Shown here: in pieces, positions 12,814 to 20,994 of the stretch
How positions within the stretch are numbered: position 1 is the stretch's first letter
How the letters are laid out: each line of letters begins with the position of its first letter
Source: Leidyana gryllorum EB-2025a
Lineage: Eukaryota > Apicomplexa
Direction of reading: 5' to 3'
Assembly: GCA_048772705.1 (NCBI GenBank)
Contig: JBLWGC010000173.1
Coordinates: 231,371 to 295,370 of the forward strand
Length of the DNA stretch: 64,000 bases
Translations under genes and position numbers: made by a program
The notes under the pieces: generated by a model
Databases searched by the model: none
What the model was told of the DNA's origin: nothing
Seen by the model: the letters and a program-made list of their open reading frames with translations, nothing else

Positions 12814-13812
12814 TCAAAAGTCTTTGAGGGGAGTGGTGGGCTCGAAAATAAGAACCCGAGAAAACAGTACCTGTGCTTCGCGACTATGTCCCGAATAAGG
12901 AGCCGCCGTATCCGCACAAGAGTCATCTTCAGTCTGTAACTCTGTTGTTTCATTATCGTTGTTGTCTGAGGGATCTGGATCCTCTGGCGATCGAAGTGTG
13001 TCGGGCGACTCTGTCCACCGTTGTAACACGTGATTGATGGCAAAGCATTCACGCACTTGCCAAGCTAGGCGAAAATGAACAGCTAGTCGCGGTACCTCAA
13101 GTGGTGCGTGCTTTTGAGCTCGGAGTCGGCGAGCTGACGGTCTGAAAAATGGATATTCCTTCGATCTACCACTCTCACTATGTAACTCACATCATCACGT
13201 TTTCACAATCTGTATAAGGCACACTTTGCTCGTCACAGTATGCCTTGATGAGCTGAGTGCATTCATTCGCAGTATTTGGCCGACATATCAGAGTGATCTC
13301 CTTTTCTTTGTTCCGAGGGCCCTGCGCAGGCTGCTCAAACCATTCTTTTTCGTCCCACAATGTGCTCCGGAGGATCAATGTCAAGTTGGAACGTGGGTCG
13401 GCCGCTAGAGCTGTCATGTAAGAGAGGAAAGCGAACGCTTGGTAGCACACCAAAGACCCAACTTCATCTATGCACAAAAGGCTGCACAACTGGAAACACG
13501 GCGAGACACACAGTACTTACATATGTGGACATCCGGGCGTCCTGTCGGTTCCCAGAAGCGAGTGGACGGTACTGATCATGGTATGAACGGAAACATTGGC
13601 ATCGGAGAATATCTGCTCAAACCCTATCGAATAAACAACCGCCATTCCAGCCAACGTCCTACCTGAGCATAAATGCATTCGTACAGAGAGTAAACTGACT
13701 CATTGGAGTATACCACTTTGGCCGACACACACACTGGTAACAGATGATGATTGAGACGCTGATGAAGATATTTGGTCAGACTGTCAAGACACAGGTTCTG
13801 AGATGACGTCAT
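12814..13812 (-). CDS. Possible ORC5-like protein (degenerate AAA+), weakly recognised
   Basis: Four exons join in phase: 13812-13663, 13612-13521, 13481-13191, 13141-12814, giving 286 aa. A hydrophobic strand ending in acid residues, HILLCIDEVGSL, resembles a Walker B motif. About 30 residues later comes LTLILRSTLWDEKEW, reminiscent of the segment in origin recognition complex subunit 5 that contains WEK. No Walker A is visible. In ORC5 that motif would sit just before the first exon given here, so an upstream exon may be missing or the nucleotide site may be lost. The last third is acidic and low in complexity. The stop lies 3 nt before the SUCLG1 start. The identification rests on local resemblance only; an unrelated ATPase-like fold is equally possible. 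Confidence 0.4.
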
Positions 13813-13914
13813 CACTCTACTGTCAACATTTTACCTACTAAAGGGCTAACGGCAAGTCGATTGCATGAAAAACCCTGATAAGTCTCGTATTTCCGCACAC
13901 GAGCATGCGCTAGA

Positions 13915-16148
13915 ATGTTGCACCTGGGAGATGCCTTCGGATTCTCGGATCTTCGAAATGAAGGGGATAGTCCGGCTATCGACTTGCGCTGCCCTTACCC
14001 CACCCTTGTAGACCTTCGTCACCCCTCACTCCAATTCCGACCTGTTGACATAGCTGCCACTGTTCGTGCAACCGCTGTGAGTTTGTGTGTGTCCGTCTCA
14101 TATCAGATCCGTTTGCTTCAGAATGAGATCTATCAGGTCTTCGAGCGTCATCTTCGCAATCCCTCTACACTATCTGTTGTACAAAAGTGTATTGCAGTGG
14201 TCATGCCAGATCGATGTGATATGATCTTCACCATGTTGGCTATCGCAGGACTGAGTGATATCGCTTGTCCTCTGGACGTGCATCTCAGTGCATATGAATA
14301 CAAGTATCTGATGTCTCATATGCGTTGTACTCTGCTTATCGTCGGTTCTGAGGGATCAGTGGGAGCCGAACGTGCGGCAAAACAGCTCGGCATCCCATGT
14401 GCGCGCTTCAGATGGCACCATCCGGCGGCTATGGGAGGCGAACCAAAACTGCCGCAGCCCACATTGTCCATTGACGGAGCCCACTCCGACGGCCCAGCAC
14501 CCAATCATCCAGATTTAGTCATTAGTCCTAAGGAGTTTGAGGTTTGCTGCAAGTACTACACAGCGGGATACACTGGGAAGCCAAAATTAGTCGCACTGAC
14601 GCACCGCAATGTGGTTCTTTCTCTCGCCAACATGCAGAAGACGTATGCTTGGAGTAGCTACACGGGCGAGAACTGTGACATTGACGATCTGGACGCCGGA
14701 TTGTCCATCACCCCGTTATCACTGATGCACGGGTTGATTGCTGGCTGCTTGAGTCCATTGGCCGCGCAAACCCGGGTGATCATTCCTGCAGACGGCTTCC
14801 GGCCGGATAAAGTGTGGGATGAAGTTGTTGCCAACAACATCACTTGGCTCAGCATGACTCCGACAATGCTGAAAACCCTTTTAGATGCACCCCCCACCGA
14901 GAATTCGGCCGCGCCCTCTCCTGGGCAGTCCCCCGTGACCATTAGTGTCGCAGGAGAGTCCGAATCGCAAGCCGGAGGCACCGAAGACGCTAAGAGTACA
15001 GATGCGAAATCTATCTTTATCACCCCTCACACAGTCCTCCCCAAACACCGGCTCAAGTTTATCCGTGTCACGTCACAACCGTTGGACTCCAGCACAATTG
15101 ACTTGGCAGCAACAGTATTCAACACTGTCATCCTTCAAGCCTACTGTCTCACCGAGGCGGCACATCAGGTCTGCTCCAACGGCTATCCCACTCTCCTCAC
15201 TCGGAAAGCCGATTCGGTGGGCAAGCCCACAGGTACTGAGGTCTGTGTTTTGGACGCCAATCATAATGTATGCCCAATTGATGTGGCTGGAGAAATATGG
15301 ATCCGAGGTTACAATGTCATTGAGCAGTATGAGGATCTGAGGCCCGGAGATGACACCAAAGAATTCATATCCCACAATCACATCAACTGGAAAGCGTGCG
15401 GAGACAAACAGCCCTCATATTGTTCAGCGGCCTTCGACCTTGCCTTGGGGGTCCACAGATCTTTTAGCAGCAGTTTGACAAATATCAACCCAGCCACCAT
15501 CCCCCAGGCGGGACGGATGTCGCGACATCGGATATCTGTGGATGATCTCCCCCCGGAACTCCGACCCCCGGCCGATAAGGCACCTCGCACTCGCTCTTCC
15601 AACACCACGCGGGGACTATTGCGATTCGCCAGCGCGTTAGAACCGTATGTCGATAGCGACTTCCCTCACAGGACTGAGCCCCTAATCTCCCCCCTTCCTC
15701 TCCAAATCGAGTGGTTCCGAACTGGCGACACGGGACGGATGGATAGTGAAGGATATCTGTTCGTCATAGGGAGAAACACTGAGGTGATCAACAGGTGAGA
15801 TCTGTGATGTTGAAAGAACAATCCGAAACTTAATGTCTCAGAGGTGGAGCCAAAGTTTCACCCCACGAAATAGAGCAGGTGTTCAATGACTTCCCAGAGA
15901 TCAAAGAATGCGCAGCATTCGGTGTCCAAGACAAGAGAATGGGCGAGGAAATTCATTTAGCCGTCGTCCTGGAGGAGGGGAAAGAGTTGAACAGCGAGAT
16001 CACGCGTTTGTGGTGTGAGCGATCACGGGACCGTCTTGCCTTCTACAAGGTTCCCACGGACATTCATGCCGTGAAAGCTTTACCACGAGACACTGCCGGA
16101 AGAATACATCGAGAAACGCTGCAACATCAAGTGCTCCCGCATTTTTGA
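13915..16148 (+). CDS. AMP-forming acyl-CoA synthetase, oxalyl-CoA synthetase (AAE3/Pcs60)-like, altered catalytic motifs
   Basis: ANL-superfamily ligase: adenylates a carboxylate, then transfers it to CoA. Exons 13915-15794 and 15842-16148 (47-nt intron) give about 728 aa, longer than the usual 510-530 because of inserts near residues 325-360 and in the C-terminal hinge region. The closest remembered relatives are plant AAE3 and yeast Pcs60, from LTEAAHQ, the linker GRNTEVINRGGAKVSPHEIE and the ending VPTDIHAVKALPRDTAGR. Key motifs have drifted. The P-loop, normally (S/T)SGTTGxPKG, reads TAGYTGKPKLV (residues about 216-226). The C-terminal catalytic lysine (SGKIxR in relatives) is arginine 714 in AGRIHR. 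RTGDTGRMDSEGY is intact. Activity is therefore doubtful. A 30-nt GTGAGT...CAG stretch near 14081 could be an in-frame intron. The 3' end overlaps thymidylate kinase on the other strand. Confidence 0.82.
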
Positions 16149-16976
16149 GCCCGATTCTCATCATTGGGTGTCCAATCCCACAATCTTCTCAAAGGCAGTT
16201 TCTCATCATCAGTCCTCGTGAGAAGCGGTTCAACAGCTGCATAGACCTTTCGCTCAATCTCTGCAATACTTCCGCTGGCATCAATCACAACCCATCGAGC
16301 CACATCGCCAGTTGCTTCACGGAGCTCATGTTGAAGCGCTTCAAACGTGTCTTGGACTTTGTTTTGAATCTCTGCCTTTTCGTATACCTCTGCGAACCCA
16401 TCACCATTTTATCAACCGTTGAGCACAAACGTTACCTCCTCCACCCTCTGTAGTTTCAGAACGGTGCAGCATCTGTTGGGGATCACCCTTTAGCTGAATG
16501 ATAATGTCCGGCGCTGTCAGCCCGTCATCCGGCTTCGCACACCAGTCTTTGTCGAAACCCTGGACCACCTCTGTGTTGACTTATCAGGAGGCAAGCCGGG
16601 CTCACCAGTGCAGCACGCGAATAAACAACACCACTTATCGCGAATCGATCGCACACCACGTGTGTTCCGCTGAGCAGCAGATTCCGGATTCGTTCATTCC
16701 ATTCCCAGCGGTTGGCAGAGAAGAGCAGATGGGCGGCATGAGTATCACAACCCCCTTCTTGCTTCAAATATGCATCCAATTGACGTCCGATGACAGTAGT
16801 TCGGTCTACAGATTCGTGCCGAATCACACCACACACATGTTCAATTTACCAGGAAATCTAATATGTTTGACTAGATTTTGCTGATCCTCAAGCTTTGCAG
16901 CTAAGATTTTGCTTTGAGTGGTCTTGCCACATCGGTCAATACCCTCAAAAAGGATGAATAGCCCTCTCTTGGTCAT
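16127..16976 (-). CDS. TMPK: Thymidylate kinase (dTMP kinase)
   Basis: Phosphorylates dTMP to dTDP for DNA synthesis. Four exons (16976-16850, 16805-16606, 16568-16436, 16389-16127) join in phase to 240 aa. The P-loop FEGIDRCGKTTQ lies at residues 10-21. RFPDRTTVIG, the dTMP-binding DR motif, forms across the first intron. SANRWEW and CDRFAISGVVYS follow, then GFDKDWCAKPDDGL, which forms after the 37-nt second intron. This is a eukaryotic-type single-domain enzyme of usual length with no missing key residue. Its ATG is 35 bp from the divergent IMP dehydrogenase ATG. Its last 22 coding bases overlap the end of the adenylate-forming ligase gene on the opposite strand, assuming the C-terminus is right. 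Confidence 0.92.
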
Positions 16977-17011
16977 AACGGGTCACTTTTTTTTTTCTGT
17001 CATTGTGCAGG
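16977..17011. promoter_or_regulatory. 35-bp shared intergenic region between TMPK and IMPDH start codons
   Basis: The two divergent ATG codons are separated by only 35 bp. The spacer holds an uninterrupted run of T (about 16987-16996) followed by TGTCATTGTGCAG just before the IMPDH ATG. The T-run plus CAG looks like a 3' splice acceptor, which could mean a 5'-UTR intron or trans-splicing for IMPDH. No classical TATA box is visible. Any core promoter must be very short or lie within the opposing gene. Confidence 0.45.
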
Positions 17012-18586
17012 ATGGAAGGCCGGTTGGTGGAAGAGGGATTGACATTCGATGATGTGCTCATGGTTCCGGCCTACTCGGAAGTGCTTCCGAGCGACGCGGA
17101 CTTGAGCACTCATTTGACAGCCCAAATCCACCTGAAAGCCCCAATCCTGTCTGCGGCCATGGATACCGTCACTGAACACGCGATGGCAATCGCTATCGCC
17201 AAAGAAGGAGGTCTCGGTTTCATTCACAAGAACATGAGCATTGCAGAGCAAGCCGCAGAAGTACGGAAAGTGAAGAGGTACGAGGCTGGAGTCGTTTCGG
17301 ACCCCGTTCGCATTCCTCCGACTATGATGCTTGGTGACATTAGGAAGCTAGCAGAGCACCACGGGTTCTCGAGCTTCCCTGTGGTCGACCCCTCTACCCG
17401 CAAGGTGTTGGGAATCGTCACAGGCCGAGACATTAAGTACGAAAGCAATGATACTTTACGGGCTGAAGACATCATGACTGGCGGCGACCGTTTGGTCACA
17501 GTGAAACGTTCTTCAACTCGTCCGTCTACTGCGGCGGCTTTGACCAGCGGGCGTCGCGAGTCTGCTCCCGAAGTAACGCACAATGATTCCCCCATGTCGC
17601 CCACCATCGCCCTGAGCCGTGGCGAGGTGAAGGCCATCATGGCACGCAATCGCGTGGAGAAGATTGTAGTGGTGGATGAAGAGAACCGATTGGAGGGTTT
17701 GATTACCCACCAAGATTTCATTAAGGCTGAGAGTGAGCCCAATGCTTGTCGCGACGCAGAAGGTTGCCTCCGCGTGGGTGCCGCCGTAGGCTGTGGCCCG
17801 GACACGTTGGAGCGTGTTTCTGCTTTGGTGGAGGCGCGAGTGGATGTGATTGTTGTGGACAGCTCGCATGGGCATTCCCAGGGCGTTTTGAATACCGTCC
17901 GGAAAGTGCGTCAAGCATTCCCAGATCTGCCGATCATTGGAGGCAACGTGTGCACAGCCGAAGGAGCTCGTGCTTTGGTGGAAGCTGGTGCTGACGGCGT
18001 GAAGGTCGGGATCGGCCCGGGCTCAATTTGCACAACTCGCGTGGTGACGGGTTGCGGTTATCCGCAGCTGAGCGCGATAGTTAATGCCCGAACGGGTGTT
18101 GAAGGGCAATTCGGAAGACGTATCCCTATAATAGCGGATGGAGGTCTACGGTACAGTGGTGACATTGCAAAGGCTTTGGCAGCCGGTGCGGACTGCGTGA
18201 TGATGGGGTCCATGCTGGCCGGGACTGAGGAAGCTCCTGGCGTTACTGAGCTCTTTGAAGGCCGGGCTTACAAGAGCTACCGTGGTATGGGTTCGGCGGC
18301 TGCAATGGCCAAAGGATCTGCGGACCGGTACTTCCAGAGTGGCAAGAAGAAGTTCGTCCCAGAAGGAGTTGAGGGGCGTGTAGCGTACAAGGGTCTGGTA
18401 AAAGAGACCGTCAGTATGCAGTTGGGAGGAGTTCGGGCTTGTATGGGTCTGACTGGTTGCAGGACGATCGAAGACTTGCATGAAAAAGTCAAGTTCGTGA
18501 AAGTAAGCACTAATGGTGTGCTGGAGTCGCACCCTCACAACATTATTATGACCAAGGAGCCCCCTAATTACAGTCGCCGCACTTGA
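17012..18586 (+). CDS. guaB: IMP dehydrogenase, proteobacterial type, intronless
   Basis: Oxidises IMP to XMP with NAD+, the committed step to guanine nucleotides. One exon of 524 aa. The start is ATG 17012; an in-frame TTG further upstream is less likely. The N-terminus ([27 protein letters not shown]) and C-terminus ([12 protein letters not shown]) follow the enterobacterial GuaB pattern, as I recall that protein, much more closely than eukaryotic IMPDH. Both halves of the barrel and a tandem CBS module are present. The catalytic cysteine is C340 in [11 protein letters not shown]. The flap dyad is R439-Y440 in GSADRYFQ, and EGRVAYKG follows. A Ser/Thr-rich insert of about 30 residues (about 166-196) interrupts the CBS region and is absent from bacterial proteins I know. 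GMP synthase starts 39 nt downstream on the same strand. Confidence 0.95.
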   Translation: MEGRLVEEGLTFDDVLMVPAYSEVLPSDADLSTHLTAQIHLKAPILSAAMDTVTEHAMAIAIAKEGGLGFIHKNMSIAEQAAEVRKVKRYEAGVVSDPVRIPPTMMLGDIRKLAEHHGFSSFPVVDPSTRKVLGIVTGRDIKYESNDTLRAEDIMTGGDRLVTVKRSSTRPSTAAALTSGRRESAPEVTHNDSPMSPTIALSRGEVKAIMARNRVEKIVVVDEENRLEGLITHQDFIKAESEPNACRDAEGCLRVGAAVGCGPDTLERVSALVEARVDVIVVDSSHGHSQGVLNTVRKVRQAFPDLPIIGGNVCTAEGARALVEAGADGVKVGIGPGSICTTRVVTGCGYPQLSAIVNARTGVEGQFGRRIPIIADGGLRYSGDIAKALAAGADCVMMGSMLAGTEEAPGVTELFEGRAYKSYRGMGSAAAMAKGSADRYFQSGKKKFVPEGVEGRVAYKGLVKETVSMQLGGVRACMGLTGCRTIEDLHEKVKFVKVSTNGVLESHPHNIIMTKEPPNYSRRT

Positions 18587-18625
18587 GCCGTTTTTGGTTG
18601 ATAGAAAATTTATTATATCTAAACA
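18587..18625 (+). promoter_or_regulatory. 39-nt spacer between IMPDH stop and GMP synthase start
   Basis: AT-rich spacer containing GTTTTTGGTTGATAG and TTTATTATAT before AAACAATGG. The sequence around the start resembles a eukaryotic translation context rather than a Shine-Dalgarno site, and no bacterial ribosome-binding site is visible. It could be a minimal promoter, a trans-splice acceptor (T-rich then AG), or a linker in a dicistronic message. Confidence 0.4.
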
Positions 18626-20251
18626 ATGGCGCAGTTGGTAGTGGTGGATTTTGGTAGCCAGTTCACTCAACTGATTGCAAGGCGTGTGCGTGAAAGTGGC
18701 GTCTATTGCGAAATCTTGCCGCACACCATCACTGCTGACGAGATCAAACAGAAGTATAACCCGAAAGGAGTGATATTGTCCGGAAGTCCAGAGAGCACAC
18801 TAGATGTCAATAGTGCGCGAGCAGATCAGGCCATCTTCCAGATGGGGCTACCGGTGATGGGTCTTTGCTACGGTATGCAGCTCATGGCCCATCAGCTGGA
18901 GGGTACTGGTGCCGTCCAGGCCTGTGGCCACAAAGAATTCGGTCAAGCTGAGGTCTTTGTGGATCTGAAGAGGGCTCCGATATTCCAGCGGGTAGAACAC
19001 GGAGATGGGGAGGCACGTGACTTGCCCCTCTTCCAGAACTTCCACAACTTTGAGAAAGTTGATATGCTGCAATTGCTCATGAGCCATGGTGACCAGGTGG
19101 TCCAGGTCCCCGACGGGTTCCAGGTCATCGCCTCGACACTCAATTGCCGAATTGCCGGCATGGCAGACAACCAGCGCCACTTCTATGGCCTCCAATTCCA
19201 CCCTGAAACGGAAGAATCAGTACAAGGCAGAGCAATACTCGCAGCCTTTGCACTCGATATCTGCAAATGTCAAGTAGACTGGACTATGGAAGAAGTCAAA
19301 CTCAGATTACTCAAGTCGATCAAAGATACCGTAGATCAGGAAGCTAACGGAGGGGACGTCCTTCTGGCTTTGTCTGGTGGGGTCGACTCTTCCGTTGTCG
19401 CCTGCCTCCTCCACGAGGCTCTCGGCCCTCGAGTCCATTGTGTTATGGTGGACAATGGTCTCCTCCGTCTCGACGAAGGAGCGCGAGTACTCGCTGCCTT
19501 CATGAAGCATCACCCCACCTTCAAGTTGGATCTCGTCGACGCCTCTGTTTTGTTTTACGAGCGACTCGAGGGTGTCACTGACCCCGAAACCAAACGCAAG
19601 ATCATTGGCAATCTGTTCATTGAGGTCTTCGATGCGGAAGTCAAAAAGAAATACCCCAATGTCACCATGCTAGCTCAAGGAACCATCTACCCCGATGTCA
19701 TCGAAAGCGCCAGAGCTGGCACAGCTTCCGCACTCATCAAAACGCATCACAACGTTGGAGGACTCCCAGAAAAGATGAATCTTAAGCTACTCGAACCCAT
19801 CCGCTACCTGTTCAAGGACGAAGTCCGAAAAGTCGGAGAACTCATGGGACTCCCCCACGAGTTTGTCTGGAGACATCCCTTCCCCGGCCCCGGACTGGGT
19901 GTCCGCATAATCGGAGAAATCAACAAACAACGTGCTGATAAACTCCGTCTCGCAGACGACATATTCATCCAGGAGCTTCGCAAGCATGATCACTACTACG
20001 AGTGCTCCCAAGCCTTCGCTGTCTTGCTCCCATGCAAATCTGTCGCTGTCAAAGGCGATGCCCGCACCTACGAAGAGGTCCTGGTCATCAGAGCCATCAC
20101 CACTGTCGACTTCATGACAGCGCGCGTCTCCGACTTATCCCCAACCTTCCTCAGACATGTTTCTCAGCGAATCACAAACGAAGTTCACGGCATCTCCCGC
20201 GTCTGTTTCGACTATACCGATAAGCCTCCGGGAACCATCGAGTGGGAGTAG
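18626..20251 (+). CDS. guaA: GMP synthase (glutamine-hydrolysing), proteobacterial type, intronless
   Basis: Converts XMP to GMP with glutamine and ATP. One exon of 541 aa. The N-terminal class-I glutamine amidotransferase has nucleophile C81 in GLCYGMQ and the His192/Glu194 pair in FHPETEE. The ATP-pyrophosphatase P-loop is SGGVDSS (from S250). The GMPS C-terminal dimerisation domain follows, with GGLPEKM, HPFPGPGLGVRI and the terminal KPPGTIEWE. Length and motifs match bacterial GuaA of the enterobacterial kind; the longer eukaryotic form with its extra insert is not seen. Together with the upstream IMPDH it recreates the order and orientation of the bacterial guaBA operon. The last 40 bases overlap the SRR1 gene on the other strand. 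Confidence 0.95.
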   Translation: MAQLVVVDFGSQFTQLIARRVRESGVYCEILPHTITADEIKQKYNPKGVILSGSPESTLDVNSARADQAIFQMGLPVMGLCYGMQLMAHQLEGTGAVQACGHKEFGQAEVFVDLKRAPIFQRVEHGDGEARDLPLFQNFHNFEKVDMLQLLMSHGDQVVQVPDGFQVIASTLNCRIAGMADNQRHFYGLQFHPETEESVQGRAILAAFALDICKCQVDWTMEEVKLRLLKSIKDTVDQEANGGDVLLALSGGVDSSVVACLLHEALGPRVHCVMVDNGLLRLDEGARVLAAFMKHHPTFKLDLVDASVLFYERLEGVTDPETKRKIIGNLFIEVFDAEVKKKYPNVTMLAQGTIYPDVIESARAGTASALIKTHHNVGGLPEKMNLKLLEPIRYLFKDEVRKVGELMGLPHEFVWRHPFPGPGLGVRIIGEINKQRADKLRLADDIFIQELRKHDHYYECSQAFAVLLPCKSVAVKGDARTYEEVLVIRAITTVDFMTARVSDLSPTFLRHVSQRITNEVHGISRVCFDYTDKPPGTIEWE

Positions 20252-20958
20252 ATCAGCTTTTGGCCGTAGAAACAGTCTTGTATGTTGCTAGGAAGTATCA
20301 ACTCTTCCACCTCCAACGACCGATCCAAATACACTGTTGAATCCTCACATGTGGTCATCCGAGGATCATTAGCCACCAGAACCATTCTAGCGTTGTCTTT
20401 GACGGCTCGGTAAAGCGCAACCGTTATTTTACGTGGAGTATGTACCGCCACCACGTACTTTGCACACACGTGTGGGACTGTTGAGTGTAGATACGAAAGG
20501 TCAACGTGATCATCATCCCTTGCTGCATCCGACACGAACTGTGGCTTGATGATCTTGATGGGCTGCGGGTAGACACGCTGTAGGGCAGCAGAGTCTAGGT
20601 CTGAGAAATGTGGCTCCACCACACACAGGGTCGTGTGGGTGAACAGCTTGCCCACTGCGACTGTATAGGCAGTCTGCACAATGCTCTCACGGTGGTAAGA
20701 TGGAGATCCCACACCAACCAGAAAGAGATCAATGGGGACGGAGTCATCAAACAGGCGTTTGACAACCGAGCAATGGGCATCCCACTGCTCATGACCCAGA
20801 ATAAGGTTGATTTGAGTTGTCAGGGCTCCCACGAGTGAGTCAATGCCCGTGTGTAGAGGGGGAAATTGACTGGGAGAGGAGGTGGGTTGCTTGGTATGGG
20901 TGTTGCGGCCCCGTCGCCTGTTTACAAGCGTCCATTCCTCGTCACCATCTGAGCCCAT
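20212..20958 (-). CDS. SRR1-domain protein
   Basis: Single exon of 248 aa. The fold signature of the SRR1 family (first known from the Arabidopsis clock protein SENSITIVITY TO RED LIGHT REDUCED 1) is visible as PIDLFLVGVGSPSYHRE, then CVVEPHFSDLDSAALQRV, a run around YLHSTVPHV and AKYVVAVHTPRK. The yeast and human relatives are poorly understood. The N-terminus (MGSDGDEEWTLVNRRRGR) is the kind of acidic-basic leader common in this family. The gene starts 36 nt after the stop of the same-strand IFRD-like gene. Its last codons lie antisense to the end of GMP synthase. An unnoticed 3' intron could move the stop. Confidence 0.7.
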   Translation of the reverse strand: MGSDGDEEWTLVNRRRGRNTHTKQPTSSPSQFPPLHTGIDSLVGALTTQINLILGHEQWDAHCSVVKRLFDDSVPIDLFLVGVGSPSYHRESIVQTAYTVAVGKLFTHTTLCVVEPHFSDLDSAALQRVYPQPIKIIKPQFVSDAARDDDHVDLSYLHSTVPHVCAKYVVAVHTPRKITVALYRAVKDNARMVLVANDPRMTTCEDSTVYLDRSLEVEELILPSNIQDCFYGQKLIYSHSMVPGGLSV

Positions 20959-20994
20959 TCCCGCATGTGTGTAAGTCTGACTTTTTTTGGAAGC

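Noticed and set aside
14081-14110. 30-nt in-frame intron in the AMP-forming ligase
   Set aside because: GTGAGT and CAG ends are present, but removal is not required by frame and the length is below that of nearly all other introns here; left as an alternative only.
17012-20251. Bacterial contamination or assembly chimera as the source of the IMPDH/GMPS pair
   Set aside because: The pair is flanked directly by spliced eukaryotic genes, its 3' end overlaps the SRR1 frame, spacing matches local compaction, the start context is not Shine-Dalgarno-like, and IMPDH carries a eukaryote-like disordered insert. Long reads should still confirm it.
1619-20474. CACACGTGTG palindrome at 1621, 3089 and 20465 as a regulatory element
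   Set aside because: Copies fall in coding sequence and an intron with no consistent position relative to gene starts, and the region is CA/TG-rich; probably chance.
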